Origin: Paenibacillus sp. FSL R7-0204
GTDB lineage: Bacteria; Bacillota; Bacilli; Paenibacillales; Paenibacillaceae
Assembly: GCF_038002225.1 (NCBI RefSeq)
Contig: NZ_JBBOCA010000001.1
Location: 5,828,001-5,892,000 of the forward strand
DNA length: 64,000 nt
Direction of reading: 5' to 3'
Below are positions 1-9,106 of this stretch, one piece after another (position 1 is the stretch's first letter; every line of letters begins with the position of its first letter). The translations under genes were made by a program, and so were the position numbers. A model generated the notes under the pieces. The model was given only the letters and a program-made list of their open reading frames with translations. It was not told the DNA's origin and made no database searches.

Positions 1-873
1 CAGATTATCCGGCAGCTCCAGCTCCGGCTCATCTTCCTTCTTCTGGGCAATGCGCTGCAGATGAATCGTCAGATAGCTGACCTCGGCCGGATATACCGGA
101 ATGCGCACCCGCTGCTCGATCACCTTCGTGAGCTTCCAGGCAAGCATGTACATCTCGGGGTACTCCCGCTTCATTAGTCCATCCAGGGACGAGGTCTCGC
201 GCACAGTCTCTCCCCGGCGCAGACGTTCCAGAACGAACCGCAAATGGGTCACCAGCCTTGAATAATCCAGTGAATCCCGCGGAATACGGTATTCCAGATT
301 ATCCTCCACCAGCCCCACCATATCCCCGATCAGCTGGGAATGCTGCTTCACCTCGGAGATATGGCGGTTGCTAAGCGCACTGACAATATGCAGGGCCACG
401 AAGCCGATCTCATCCGGCGGCAGCGTCACCTTCATCGCCTCATTGATCCGTTCCACTGCATATTCCGCCAGACTGTATTCCTCCGGATAAATCTCCCGGG
501 TCTCGTACAGAAACGGATTATGAATAGCCATATGCTGCTCGCTTCTGCGGATCGCGAAGGAAATATGGTCGGTAAGAGCAATATGGATATGCTCATTCAG
601 CGTCTGGCGGCTGCTCTGCATAATATGCAGCACAATCTCCTGGACCACCTCAATCAGCTTCTCGTCCACCTGCGGCACCAGCTGCTTGTATTGCTCCTGC
701 TCCTCCTGGCTGCGCAGGATGAACATCTTCTCTACGGAGGACAGATTGATCCGGTCCCGCGGTTTACGGTTGAAGCCGATCCCCTTGCCGATCACCACAA
801 CCTCGGCATATTGGGGATGCTCGGCAATGATCACGTTATTATTAAGCACCTTGCCCACGGTAATGCTGCTCAC
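1..873 (-). CDS. glcT: PRD-containing transcription antiterminator, GlcT-like (3' end off window)
   Basis: RNA-binding antiterminator of the BglG/SacY family. The first 60 residues form the co-antiterminator RNA-binding domain (ITVGKVLNNNVI, then VVIGKGIGF). Two PTS-regulation domains follow, PRD1 at about 75-175 (LNEHIHIALTDHI, a conserved His region) and PRD2 at about 185-290 (HSQLIGDMVGLVEDN, later YLTIHLQRI). GlcT is preferred over LicT/SacT because of the IGKGIGF segment and the overall match I recall to B. subtilis GlcT, which controls the glucose PTS gene ptsG. In that family, PTS phosphorylation of PRD histidines sets activity. The GTG start has a GAGGTG ribosome site six bases upstream. 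The frame is open to base 1 with 291 codons, so only a few C-terminal residues should be missing. Its target would lie beyond the left edge, which cannot be checked here. Confidence 0.8.
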   Translation of the reverse strand, partial: MSSITVGKVLNNNVIIAEHPQYAEVVVIGKGIGFNRKPRDRINLSSVEKMFILRSQEEQEQYKQLVPQVDEKLIEVVQEIVLHIMQSSRQTLNEHIHIALTDHISFAIRRSEQHMAIHNPFLYETREIYPEEYSLAEYAVERINEAMKVTLPPDEIGFVALHIVSALSNRHISEVKQHSQLIGDMVGLVEDNLEYRIPRDSLDYSRLVTHLRFVLERLRRGETVRETSSLDGLMKREYPEMYMLAWKLTKVIEQRVRIPVYPAEVSYLTIHLQRIAQKKEDEPELELPDNL

Positions 874-1018
874 TTGCGACACCTCTTTTACTTCCGAATC
901 CTGATCTATTCCAGCAGCACGATGCATGGTTCAACGTGTGATTCGTTACCTTAAGCTTCTATCATAACATCAAGAATCTCAAATTAGAAGTGTGTTGCAG
1001 GCAACCCGCAGGCTCCCT

Positions 1019-2647
1019 TCATTTCACCCGAAAAGTCCGGCCCGAGAACCTGTATACCATAATCAGGGCAGCCAGCATATACACCACAGCAGAGAGCACT
1101 ACGATCATCGCAAACATTCCAAGCTCACTCTCGAACTGCATCGTGACGAATCCTACCCCCAGCACCACACTGTTCACAATCGTAAAGAACGGATTCTTCA
1201 CATTGAGCTCTGTGCTATAGGGCTGAAAGATATAGTACATGAACAGATGATGCACCGAGAAGAACAGCGACAGCGCCACAATTGTCACGCAAAAGAGTAC
1301 GGCATCCCCCGCGCCCCAGCTCTCCGCTGACAGCAGCAGCAGCAAGTTCACTGCCAGGCAGATCGCGGCAGCCGGGATCAGATTAAGCACGCTGATACGC
1401 AGCAGCCGGATGCGGAAGTTGCTTAAAATCGCCGATTGTTCACGGTAGAATCCGTAGCGCAGCAGGCTGAGATCACAGTTATAGAACATCGCCTTGCAGA
1501 GGCGTTCGCCAATGGACGTATAGTTCATAATGATCAGGAAGGTCGGCAACGCCGTAATCAGATAGTGAGTCATCTTGGTAAAAGCGGTCTGGGACAACAG
1601 CATCGTCAGCAAAGCAGCAACAAAGAGCGAGCCAATGATAACCAGCCTGCGCACTATCGGACTGGTGATCAGCCGCCGGTGGCGTGAGAAAAAGATTGCA
1701 TTCAGGTAGGCATAACCGCTTTTTCCCTCGAACTGGCCTTGATTCAGTTGTTCCGCCGAGTAGTGCTGATCTTGGGTGGCCACATCCTTCACTCTTGCTT
1801 CTTTCATCATCCGGCCCATGTCGAGCAGCGGATCATCGATTTTGGTGACGGCATCGACGGCATTCGTATAGTCCTTATAACGGGCGATATAGACCGCACT
1901 TAAGGTTCCCAGCACCAATATGCTTAGAACCACAGGCAGATTGAACAGCATTCCGCTCTCTACTACCGCAAATCCGGGGAGCAGCGGAAGATAAGCCAGC
2001 AGATAGCCAGCGCCGATGGCGGTCCAGATCCAGCTTGTTCTTTTGACGATAACAATGCCGTAGCGGTCAAACACCCACAGATGCAGCGCCTCGCAAGCCG
2101 TACGCCAGAACGTCAGCAGCAGCGTAAGAACCGCCCCATGCCACAGCGGAGCACCGAGAAGACTCCCGAAGACCAGCATCGCCGGAATAAAAGTAACCAG
2201 AAAGCTGATCCCGCGCAAAGTCAGTGTGGTCCGCATATACCGCTCAGCCGGCAGCCTCATCAGCTTCACGAATATGTATTTATCACGCTTCGGCTCCAAA
2301 ATAACCGCGCTGGAAACCCCGGACGTAAGGAAGCTTATACACAGCAGCATCTGCAAATAAAGCTGGTATTGTACAGGAAGGGTTAAGGATATATCTTGTC
2401 CTATCAGCTTCACCGGAAGAAAGATCATAATACCCAGATAAGCGAACTTCGTCACAAAGGCCATAAGGACCTTCAAGATATGCACGATAACCGATAAGGT
2501 CTGCTTCAGCGTAGTCTCCGAGTAGACCGAGCCCGGGATCAGCTTGCTCAACACCGGGAGCTTACGGGCATAGAACATCAGCCGGTTGGCGCCGGACATC
2601 CCCCGCACTTCCAGAATCGCCTTCAGCGTCCTAATCATGATCCTCAT
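1019..2647 (-). CDS. ABC transporter permease, about 540 residues, exporter type
   Basis: Integral membrane protein with roughly 10-12 hydrophobic segments, for example around residues 60-80, 95-115, 140-165, 200-250 and 330-540. It is encoded directly behind an ABC ATPase, and its start lies inside the end of that gene (17-base overlap), so the two are almost certainly translated together and form one transporter. The order and protein type recall B. subtilis YthP/YthQ, whose substrate I do not know. No substrate-binding protein is nearby, which favours export or a membrane-maintenance role. About 145 bases separate it from the downstream glcT-like gene. Family assignment rests on topology and partner, not on a catalytic motif. 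Confidence 0.75.
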   Translation of the reverse strand: MRIMIRTLKAILEVRGMSGANRLMFYARKLPVLSKLIPGSVYSETTLKQTLSVIVHILKVLMAFVTKFAYLGIMIFLPVKLIGQDISLTLPVQYQLYLQMLLCISFLTSGVSSAVILEPKRDKYIFVKLMRLPAERYMRTTLTLRGISFLVTFIPAMLVFGSLLGAPLWHGAVLTLLLTFWRTACEALHLWVFDRYGIVIVKRTSWIWTAIGAGYLLAYLPLLPGFAVVESGMLFNLPVVLSILVLGTLSAVYIARYKDYTNAVDAVTKIDDPLLDMGRMMKEARVKDVATQDQHYSAEQLNQGQFEGKSGYAYLNAIFFSRHRRLITSPIVRRLVIIGSLFVAALLTMLLSQTAFTKMTHYLITALPTFLIIMNYTSIGERLCKAMFYNCDLSLLRYGFYREQSAILSNFRIRLLRISVLNLIPAAAICLAVNLLLLLSAESWGAGDAVLFCVTIVALSLFFSVHHLFMYYIFQPYSTELNVKNPFFTIVNSVVLGVGFVTMQFESELGMFAMIVVLSAVVYMLAALIMVYRFSGRTFRVK

Positions 2648-3338
2648 CCTTCAGCAAGGCAATAATCTGCTCTTCAAATTCCGGACTGTGCAGGGTCTCC
2701 GCCGGAATCTCGCGCAGCGTGCCGTTATTCAGAATCACCAGCTCATCGCAGAGATCGGCCGCCAGCTGCAGAATATGAGTGGAGAAAATAATGATATGAT
2801 CCTGCTTCATCTCCCGCAGCAGCTTCTTGATCTCCAGCGCCACTACCACATCGAACGAGGTTAACGGCTCATCGAGCAGGATCAGCGGGGGGCGGGAAAT
2901 GATAAAGCACAACATCTGAATTTTGTTCTTCATCCCGTGGGAATAGCCCTTGATCAGACGGTGCCTGTCCGCCTCCTCGAAACGGATGATATCGAAATAT
3001 TCCTCGATGGTCCTGTCCGCTTGGATCTTCCCTTTATTGATATCCATGTAGAACTTCACAAACTCATAACCGGTCAGGAAGTCAGGCAGAATCGGCAAGG
3101 AGAATACGTAGCCGATCTCCTCCTCAAGCAGCGGAAGACTCACCTCATCTCTCCGCAGAAAAGCGCCGCCGCTATCCATTTGGATCTCCCCGCTCAGACA
3201 GTTGAACAACGAGGTTTTCCCCGCGCCGTTGCGGCCGAGCAATCCGTATATTTTGCCTTGCTCAAAGGTAAAGTCAATCCCCTTCAGCACCTCCCTGCCG
3301 TCAAAGCTCTTGCGTATATTATCCAGTATAAGCTCCAT
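2631..3338 (-). CDS. ABC transporter ATP-binding protein
   Basis: Nucleotide-binding subunit of 235 residues. Visible motifs are Walker A GRNGAGKTS near residue 37, a Q-loop region, a degenerate signature YSHGMKNK near 140, Walker B LILLDEP near 160, and the switch His in FSTH near 190. It partners the permease whose start it overlaps. The ATG has an upstream GGAGGCAGG. A copy of an intergenic double-hairpin repeat ends about ten bases before this start, and its last bases run into the ribosome site region, so transcription may begin in or pass through that repeat. Resembles YthP-type ATPases; the transported compound is unknown. Confidence 0.88.
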   Translation of the reverse strand: MELILDNIRKSFDGREVLKGIDFTFEQGKIYGLLGRNGAGKTSLFNCLSGEIQMDSGGAFLRRDEVSLPLLEEEIGYVFSLPILPDFLTGYEFVKFYMDINKGKIQADRTIEEYFDIIRFEEADRHRLIKGYSHGMKNKIQMLCFIISRPPLILLDEPLTSFDVVVALEIKKLLREMKQDHIIIFSTHILQLAADLCDELVILNNGTLREIPAETLHSPEFEEQIIALLKDEDHD

Positions 3339-3347
3339 GCCCTGCCT

Positions 3348-3413
3348 CCGTTTCAGCGAGAAATAGAAGGATAATGTATAGCGTGAAACCTATACATTCG
3401 TATATTTTTAAAA
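3348..3413 (-). repeat. Intergenic double-hairpin element, copy 1 (half copy)
   Basis: About 66 bases matching the right half of the elements at 7276-7380 and 13552-13656 (shared CCGTTTCAGCGAGAAA, AAGGATAAT, TATACATTC, TTTTTAAAA). The GTCCTTTTAAAGGAC half is missing. Read on the minus strand it begins at the T-run of the floT terminator and ends at the ribosome site of the ABC ATPase gene. Confidence 0.75.
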
Positions 3414-3450
3414 CAGGTATGGCTGGCGGTTACTGCTGCCTGCCATACCT
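3409..3450 (-). terminator. Rho-independent terminator of the yuaF-floT operon
   Basis: Arms AGGTATGGC (3415-3423) and GCCATACCT (3442-3450) pair perfectly. On the minus strand a T-rich run supplied by the neighbouring repeat follows. It lies 14 bases past the floT stop codon. Confidence 0.7.
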
Positions 3451-3463
3451 TGGTGACTTGCTC

Positions 3464-5038
3464 TTATCCTTCAGGATGTTCCGAAGGTTGTACCGGAGCG
3501 ACCGGTGCCGGTGCCGGTCTTGAGACCACAGAGGTCAGGGGTGCTGCTGTGTGTCTGACCGTATCCTTTTGTCCCGATTTGCCCGAAGTCAATCCTTTGA
3601 TCAGGGACTCGACGTCAATGCCGGACACGCTCTTCAGCATCTCAGGGGCTGTCGCCATCAGTTGGGTGACATAATTGCTGACCCGGGCGGCACCTTCGCC
3701 GTTACCGGTGTCTACAACGGTAAGCTTATCGATGGATGCCAGCGGCTCGGCAATCCGTCCAGCCAGATCCGGCAGCATTTTGACAATAATATCGAGCACA
3801 GCAGCTTCGCCGAATTTCTCGAAGGCTTCTGCCAGCTTCTCCTTAGCTTCCGCTTCCGCAAGACCGCGCAGACGGATAACTTCAGACTCTGCTTTACCTT
3901 TGGCCAGCTCTGCATCCGCAATCGCCTGACCCTCCAGACGCTTCTGCTCGGAGGTTGCCTTAGCCTGAGTCTCAATGCTGTACTGCACAGCATCGGCTTC
4001 ACGCATGCGCTTAGCCTTGTCGGCTTCCGCCGCCTGCTCTACCGCATAACGGTCTGCTTCCGCTTTCTTCTTCACTTCGGCGTCATACTGCTTCTCGCGT
4101 ACCTGAATTTCCTTGGCCTGAATATCGATTTCGCGTTCCTTGCGGACCAGCTCAACCTTCATCTGCTCTTCCACCACGGTCTGCTTGGCACGCGCCTCCT
4201 GAATGTGGTACGCCTGGTCGGCTTCCGCCTTGGCGGTATCCTGATCGCGTTTGAACGCGGCGACCTTGAGCTGATTCTCCTTCGATGCTTCGGCAATGTT
4301 GGTATCACGCAGCAGCTCTGCCTTCTGCCCCTGCTCCTCGGCGTTGGCCTTCTGAATCCGTGCGTCACGGACAGCTTCCGCTTCGGCAATCTCCGCATCC
4401 CGCTTCACTGCGGCAATCCGCGGTTTACCAAGCGCTTCCAGGTATCCGTGCTTATCACGTACATCTTTGATGGTGAATGAGACAATCTGGAGTCCCATCT
4501 TCTTGAGGTCACGGGCGGCAACACCCTGAACCTCCTGGGCGAAACGGTCACGGTTACGGTAGACCTCTTCCACGGTCATCGTACCGAGGATCGCCCGCAG
4601 ATGTCCTTCCAGCACTTCCTGCGCTTCACTCTTCAGGGATTCAATGGGCTTGCCCATGAACTGTTCTGCTGCCGTTGCCACATCTTCTGTGGAGCTGCCT
4701 ACCTTGATAATGGCGACCCCGTCAGCAATGACCGGCACGCCTTGCTCCGTATAGACCTCCGGGGTCGTCACATCGAGCTTATGGGAGAGCAGGGACATGA
4801 ACTCCGCCTTCTGGAAGACGGGTAGAATGAATGCACCACCGCCGCGGACGATTTTGATTTTGCGGCCGGAGCCGTCATCTGATATATGATTGTTGCCCAG
4901 GAAGGAACCGGTGACAATCATGCCTTCATCCGGCCCAACCGTCTTGTAACGCGCCCAGAAGGCGAGTCCGAGGACAAGCAGTACAGCGATTACTATCGCA
5001 GGTATAAATAGGGATTCTGGAATATTTTCTAGCATCAT
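3464..5038 (-). CDS. floT: Flotillin FloT
   Basis: Membrane-raft scaffold protein of 524 residues, a usual length for bacterial FloT/YuaG. One N-terminal hydrophobic hairpin (about 10-28) anchors it. An SPFH/band-7 domain follows (about 30-210), then a long Ala/Glu/Lys-rich coiled-coil region (about 215-420, repeats of the AEAEA type), and a C-terminal tail ending in a Pro-rich segment. In B. subtilis FloT organises functional membrane microdomains. The first ATG has AAGGAG seven bases upstream and overlaps the yuaF stop by four bases, so the two are coupled. This pairing with an NfeD-type protein is the standard yuaF-floT arrangement. The SigW-like promoter upstream fits envelope-stress control. 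Confidence 0.95.
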   Translation of the reverse strand: MMLENIPESLFIPAIVIAVLLVLGLAFWARYKTVGPDEGMIVTGSFLGNNHISDDGSGRKIKIVRGGGAFILPVFQKAEFMSLLSHKLDVTTPEVYTEQGVPVIADGVAIIKVGSSTEDVATAAEQFMGKPIESLKSEAQEVLEGHLRAILGTMTVEEVYRNRDRFAQEVQGVAARDLKKMGLQIVSFTIKDVRDKHGYLEALGKPRIAAVKRDAEIAEAEAVRDARIQKANAEEQGQKAELLRDTNIAEASKENQLKVAAFKRDQDTAKAEADQAYHIQEARAKQTVVEEQMKVELVRKEREIDIQAKEIQVREKQYDAEVKKKAEADRYAVEQAAEADKAKRMREADAVQYSIETQAKATSEQKRLEGQAIADAELAKGKAESEVIRLRGLAEAEAKEKLAEAFEKFGEAAVLDIIVKMLPDLAGRIAEPLASIDKLTVVDTGNGEGAARVSNYVTQLMATAPEMLKSVSGIDVESLIKGLTSGKSGQKDTVRHTAAPLTSVVSRPAPAPVAPVQPSEHPEG

Positions 5039-5571
5039 AAGTCCACTCCTTTTCTCTCTTCGAATTCAGATACAAGTGCTACACCCTCACGTACCTCAAC
5101 CACTACAACCTTGATTCCGGCCGGCAGTGCATGCTGCTCGAAGCTGGCCGCCGTATGCAGGCTGTTGCCTGCCCCGAACTTCACCATAATCTCCCCATAG
5201 CCTGAACCGGGGACCGGGACTGTAACCTCGCCGATCTTACCCGGCAGTTCACTCATGGAGAAGCCGTTCGACATTTCGCTGTTCCTCATTGGCTTCACTA
5301 CCACCAAATGCATCAATACGCCCATGAATGCCGCAACCAGCAGGGACAAGGCAAGAATCACGCCATCTTCCAGTCCGCTGTAGCGGCCCAGCAGCATGCC
5401 TGCTCCACCGAATACAGTGATCCCTCCTGCCAATAGGGTAGGATTCAGGAAATCAAAGGATACGATGTCAAAAATCCCGTCCAGAGCGCTCCCAATCAGG
5501 TCTCCTACCACTACACTGACTACAGCAAAAAGAATGCCCAGCGCCAAACAGCCCAAATACAGCGTTTGCAT
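5035..5571 (-). CDS. yuaF: NfeD-like membrane protein YuaF
   Basis: 178 residues with hydrophobic segments at about 3-25, 40-60 and 70-95, then a soluble C-terminal beta-barrel (OB-fold) of the NfeD type (about 110-170, GKIGEVTVPVPGSGYGEIMV). Proteins of this family are partners of flotillins and stomatins. Here it is first in a two-gene operon and its TGA overlaps the floT ATG. GGGAGGAG sits six bases before the ATG. No ClpP-type protease domain is present, so this is the short NfeD form. Confidence 0.9.
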   Translation of the reverse strand: MQTLYLGCLALGILFAVVSVVVGDLIGSALDGIFDIVSFDFLNPTLLAGGITVFGGAGMLLGRYSGLEDGVILALSLLVAAFMGVLMHLVVVKPMRNSEMSNGFSMSELPGKIGEVTVPVPGSGYGEIMVKFGAGNSLHTAASFEQHALPAGIKVVVVEVREGVALVSEFEERKGVDL

Positions 5572-5616
5572 GTTAGTCTCCTCCCGTCATTACTTCCGGA
5601 CTGTCATACTAGTATA

Positions 5617-5643
5617 AACGCAACTGTCATGCCCTTGGTTTCA
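5617..5643 (-). promoter_or_regulatory. Candidate SigW-type ECF promoter for yuaF-floT
   Basis: On the minus strand TGAAAC (5638-5643) is followed after 17 bases by CGTT (5617-5620), close to the SigW pattern TGAAAC - 16 or 17 - CGTA. It lies about 45 bases before the yuaF start. In B. subtilis the same operon belongs to the SigW regulon (known). Its use here is inferred. Confidence 0.6.
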
Positions 5644-5697
5644 CAAAGTTGGGTATTGCTCTCATTAATGTATGCCGGGAGCGGGGAAATTAACAAA

Positions 5698-5731
5698 CAA
5701 AAGAAGCCGCCCCCTAGATGGGGAGCGGCTT
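5698..5731 (-). terminator. Rho-independent terminator of the iron alcohol dehydrogenase gene
   Basis: Strong hairpin AAGCCGCCCCC / GGGGAGCGGCTT with a five-base loop, followed on the minus strand by TCTTTTGTTTG. It lies about 18 bases past the stop codon. Confidence 0.75.
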
Positions 5732-5748
5732 TTCTATCGATGCCTAAC

Positions 5749-6912
5749 TTACAAAGCCAGCTTATAAATTTCAACAACGTCCTGACGCTCCAGCTTGCGG
5801 AAGTTGCCGAACGGGCCGAAGCGGACCGCCTTGTCGGCCATGCTGCCGATTTCGCTGTCGTCGATATCGTAATATTCGAGCGTCTTCGGAGCGCCAATGG
5901 AATCCCAGAAGCGGCGGAGCGCTTCAATGCCTTCGAGGCCGGTCTGTTCATCGGTCTTGCCTGACGGGTCAATACCGAACACGTTCACAGCCAGCTGGCG
6001 GAAACGGGCAGGATTCGTGCTGAGGTTATATCTCATCCACTGCGGGAAGAGAATCGCCAGGCCGCCGCCGTGGGGAATATCATACACAGCGGATACGGCA
6101 TGCTCAATATTGTGCGTAGCCCAGTCACCGGCAAAGCCCATGCTGACCATTCCGTTCAGCGCCATAGTCCCGCAGTACATAATGGTCTCGCGCAGCTCGT
6201 AGTTGGTCAGATCCTCAATCAGCTTAGGAGCCGTCTCAATCACGGTGCGAAGCAGACTCTCCAAGAAGCCGTCCTGTAAAGGCGTATTGCTGTCAGTATG
6301 GAAATAATGCTCCAGCGTATGGGACATGATGTCCACCATACCGTACACCGTCTGGTCACGCGGCAAGGAGAAGGTGTTCTCCGGGTCAAGGATCGAGAAG
6401 GCCGGATAGGCATGGATGCTGCCCCAGCCCATTTTCTCCTTGGTCACTTCGTTGGTGATGACCGAGCCGTTGTTCATTTCAGAGCCGGTGGCTGCCATTG
6501 TCAGCACGGTTCCCAGCGGAAGCGCCCCTTGAGGTGCGGCCTTACGTTCTACGAAGTCCCACATATCCCCTTCATATTTCGCTCCGACAGCCACTGCCTT
6601 GGCACAATCCAGCACGCTGCCGCCGCCGACGGCAAGAATCAGGTCAATGTGATTCTCACGGCACAACGCTACACCTTTATGTACCGTCGAGAGACGCGGA
6701 TTCGGCTCCACTCCGGCAAGCTCGGTAACTACGGCACCAGCCTCAGCCAGCTCAGCAATGACGTTATCGTACAGGCCGCTGCGCTTAATGCTTCCGCCGC
6801 CGTACATCAGCAGCACATTCTTACCGTATTTCGGCACCTCGGTACGGAGTGCCTGCAATGTTCCCTGTCCGAAAATAAGCTTGGTCGGGTTATAAAATTC
6901 AAACTTGCGCAT
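5749..6912 (-). CDS. Iron-containing alcohol dehydrogenase (YugJ/BdhA-like)
   Basis: NAD(P)H-dependent group III alcohol dehydrogenase of 387 residues, the usual length for the butanol-dehydrogenase branch (B. subtilis YugJ/YugK). The nucleotide-binding half carries [13 protein letters not shown] near residue 95. The metal-binding half carries [11 protein letters not shown] near 195 and the second His region [19 protein letters not shown] near 265-285, which give the Fe ligands. The start is the ATG of MRKFEFYNP, because GGAGG lies nine bases upstream and a good promoter sits just before it. The frame stays open further upstream, but that stretch runs through intergenic repeats. It is a single-gene unit between its own promoter and terminator. 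Physiological substrate (aldehyde or alcohol) is not evident. Confidence 0.92.
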   Translation of the reverse strand: MRKFEFYNPTKLIFGQGTLQALRTEVPKYGKNVLLMYGGGSIKRSGLYDNVIAELAEAGAVVTELAGVEPNPRLSTVHKGVALCRENHIDLILAVGGGSVLDCAKAVAVGAKYEGDMWDFVERKAAPQGALPLGTVLTMAATGSEMNNGSVITNEVTKEKMGWGSIHAYPAFSILDPENTFSLPRDQTVYGMVDIMSHTLEHYFHTDSNTPLQDGFLESLLRTVIETAPKLIEDLTNYELRETIMYCGTMALNGMVSMGFAGDWATHNIEHAVSAVYDIPHGGGLAILFPQWMRYNLSTNPARFRQLAVNVFGIDPSGKTDEQTGLEGIEALRRFWDSIGAPKTLEYYDIDDSEIGSMADKAVRFGPFGNFRKLERQDVVEIYKLAL

Positions 6913-6955
6913 ATGGGTAAACCTCCATGAGTATGTGAATGTGAAGCACTTGTCT

Positions 6956-6984
6956 ATTATAGTCCTACTGCTTGGCGCATTCAA
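6956..6984 (-). promoter_or_regulatory. SigA-type promoter of the iron alcohol dehydrogenase gene
   Basis: TTGAAT (6979-6984), 17-base spacer, perfect TATAAT (6956-6961), all on the minus strand, about 45 bases before the ATG. Confidence 0.7.
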
Positions 6985-7034
6985 ATCGAGCCGGACGGAG
7001 ACAGATCCTTTACTCCTCTGCTCCTCTGCTCGTA

Positions 7035-7220
7035 AGTTGGACTGAGATTCCGTTATATTGGAAAATCCGATCAAATGACAGGATAAACGGACTGAGATTC
7101 CGTTAAGCGCCCTGATATCCGTCATTTTACGCTCAAATGAACAAGATAAGCGCTTCTCAGTCCGCTTCATCCTCAATTATTAGTTTCTGAGGGATATAAC
7201 GTCTTCTCAGTCCGTTTCAC
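7035..7220. repeat. Hairpin-repeat array A, period 50
   Basis: Two direct copies of GGACTGAGATTCCGTTA start at 7039 and 7089. Two inverted copies (CTTCTCAGTCCG) start at 7153 and 7203. The spacing is exactly 50 in both pairs. The core is a small palindrome, AACGGA-CTGAGAT-TCCGTT. Spacers differ. With the element at 7276-7380 it fills the 528-base gap between bdhA-like and galT genes, in which I see no coding region. Confidence 0.8.
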
Positions 7221-7275
7221 CCACAGGTTTCAGTAATTAACCCGCAATAGAGGCGCATATCGTCATTTCCCTGTG

Positions 7276-7380
7276 ACAAGTGGAAACGGCATTGCCGTCC
7301 TTTTAAAGGACGGTACCGTTTCAGCGAGAAAGATAAGGATAATTATAGCGCGAAGCATATACATTCTTATCTTTTAAAAA
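7276..7380 (-). repeat. Intergenic double-hairpin element, copy 2
   Basis: 105 bases, nearly identical to 13552-13656. Hairpin one has arms GAAACGG/CCGTTTC around a nested GTCCTTTTAAAGGAC palindrome. Hairpin two has arms AGATAAG/CTTATCT around TATA..TATA. The right end, TTTTAAAAA, forms the T-run of the galT terminator. Confidence 0.85.
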
Positions 7381-7406
7381 ATGCCCCCGCCGAATCCGGC
7401 AGGGAC
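7376..7406 (-). terminator. Rho-independent terminator of galKET
   Basis: Minus-strand hairpin CCCTGCCG-GATT-CGGCGGGG followed by CATTTTTT. It lies about 35 bases past the galT stop and abuts the repeat element. Confidence 0.75.
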
Positions 7407-7440
7407 AGTACATTTTGCAAACATTAAATTAAGTAAGGTC

Positions 7441-9024
7441 TCAGTTAAAGCCGCTGCTGTTCAGGAACCGGCGGAAGGCCGCCTGTCCTTCCGGCGTGCG
7501 TTTGTAGACTCCGGCATGCTCCAGAATGTGAGTGAACTTCGTCCCCACCTCATTCTGGATGGTCTTCACCGCTTCTTCGCGCTTCAGGGAGGTGCCGAAG
7601 CGGCTTACCAGCTCGGTAACCCAGGAAGTGTGCAGCGCCAGCGGATGCTCCTGGCCCTGGCTCTGGACATCTCCGAGAAGCGCAGTATCGCCCGCGAGTA
7701 TGCCAGCGATGGCGTCAAGCTCTTCCTTGAGCCGTCCCGGCAGAATCGCCAGGCCCATTACCTCAATGAGGCCGATGTTCTCCTTCTTGATATGGTGCAT
7801 CTCCCGGTGCGGGTGGAAAATCCCTTCGGGATATTCTTCGCTGGTCCGGTTGTTGCGCAGCACCAGATCCATCTCGTAGCCGCCGTCCTCTGCCCGGCGC
7901 ACGATAGGGGTAACGGTATTATGCGGAACACTCTCACCGTCCTCTTCGCTGAACGCCAGCACTTCGGCGGCCGGATCGCTGTAGGTCTTCCAGGATTCAT
8001 AGATATGGTTGCCTGCTTCCAGCAGCACCGCCGGATCTTCGGCATGCATCCGCAGCACGGACATTGGCCACTTCACTGTGCTTAAGCTGACACCGGGATA
8101 CGAGGCATGCGTGAAGGTATCCTCTTTGGGTGCCTTCTGGATCGGGAACGTATGCCGTCCGCCCTGGAAGTGGTCATGCGTCAGAATGGAGCCGCCGACA
8201 ATCGGCAGATCGGCATTCGAGCCGATGAAATAATGCGGGAAGGCTTCCACGAAGCTAAGCAGACGCTTCAGCGTATCCTTCGTCAGCTTCATCGGCACAT
8301 GATCATGGTGGAACACGATGCAATGCTCGTTATAGTAGACATAAGGCGAGTACTGGAAGAACCACTTCTCGCTGTTCATCGAGAGCGGGATCACGCGCAG
8401 GTTCTGACGCGGCGGGTGATTGACCCGGCCGGCATAGCCGACATTCTCGCGGCAGAGCTGGCACTTCGGATAGACCGGAGGCGGAAGCAGCCGGGCCATG
8501 GCGATTTCCTTCGGACTTTTCTCCGGCTTGGAGAGGTTGATCGTCATCTCAATATCCCCGTACGGCGACTCTTGAAGCCAATACACATTCTTCGCCACAC
8601 GGTCCATACGGATATAGTTGGAATCAATGCTCAGCTTATAAAAACGGTCCGTTGCCGCCTGAATGCCCTGCTCCGCCCGGATCGCGGCGAACTCCGCATT
8701 CACCTCAGACGGACGGGCCATCAGAAGGCCCATAATCTTCGCATCCAGCAGGTCGCGGTACGTATCCGTATTCTCCGGGATCAGCCCGAGACTGAACCCG
8801 TAATCAATCAGCTGGTCCAGCGGGGCCTGCGGGCTGTCCAGCGGCGCTTCAGTGAACTCACCAGGATACGGCTCGCTGAAGCCGAACTGGTCCAGGAGTT
8901 CATTGCGGCTGTAATCCACATCTGCTGGCTGGATAAGTCCTGTATGTCCGGCCAACAGAACCAGCTGTTCAATCGCATACAACGCCTTCTCAGCGGCAGC
9001 AGCCGTACTATTATCGTTCTGCAT
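7441..9024 (-). CDS. galT: UDP-glucose--hexose-1-phosphate uridylyltransferase, class II
   Basis: Leloir pathway enzyme that transfers UMP between UDP-glucose and galactose-1-phosphate. At 527 residues it belongs to the long Firmicute GalT type, not the 350-residue E. coli type. Features seen: CQLCRENVGYAGR (about 193-205), and HDHFQGGRHTFPI (about 280-292), the His-rich catalytic segment. The ATG has AAGGAG eight bases upstream. It is last in galK-galE-galT, 82 bases after galE, and ends at a strong terminator. Induction by galactose through the divergent AraC regulator is likely but inferred. Confidence 0.95.
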   Translation of the reverse strand: MQNDNSTAAAAEKALYAIEQLVLLAGHTGLIQPADVDYSRNELLDQFGFSEPYPGEFTEAPLDSPQAPLDQLIDYGFSLGLIPENTDTYRDLLDAKIMGLLMARPSEVNAEFAAIRAEQGIQAATDRFYKLSIDSNYIRMDRVAKNVYWLQESPYGDIEMTINLSKPEKSPKEIAMARLLPPPVYPKCQLCRENVGYAGRVNHPPRQNLRVIPLSMNSEKWFFQYSPYVYYNEHCIVFHHDHVPMKLTKDTLKRLLSFVEAFPHYFIGSNADLPIVGGSILTHDHFQGGRHTFPIQKAPKEDTFTHASYPGVSLSTVKWPMSVLRMHAEDPAVLLEAGNHIYESWKTYSDPAAEVLAFSEEDGESVPHNTVTPIVRRAEDGGYEMDLVLRNNRTSEEYPEGIFHPHREMHHIKKENIGLIEVMGLAILPGRLKEELDAIAGILAGDTALLGDVQSQGQEHPLALHTSWVTELVSRFGTSLKREEAVKTIQNEVGTKFTHILEHAGVYKRTPEGQAAFRRFLNSSGFN

Positions 9025-9106
9025 TTCATTTTCTCCTTCTATGGTGCCTTATGCGGCGCTTTGCATTCTGTCTATTTCACCTTCAGGCAATAATCAGACC
9101 TGCTGC

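Noticed and set aside
3551..4480. 309-codon frame opposite floT
   Set aside because: It mirrors the Ala/Glu/Lys-rich coiled-coil coding of floT, has no ribosome site, and its protein resembles nothing.
6913..7176. N-terminal extension of the iron alcohol dehydrogenase
   Set aside because: The upstream in-frame stretch runs through a good promoter and repeat array A, adds nothing family-like, and the inner ATG has a proper GGAGG.
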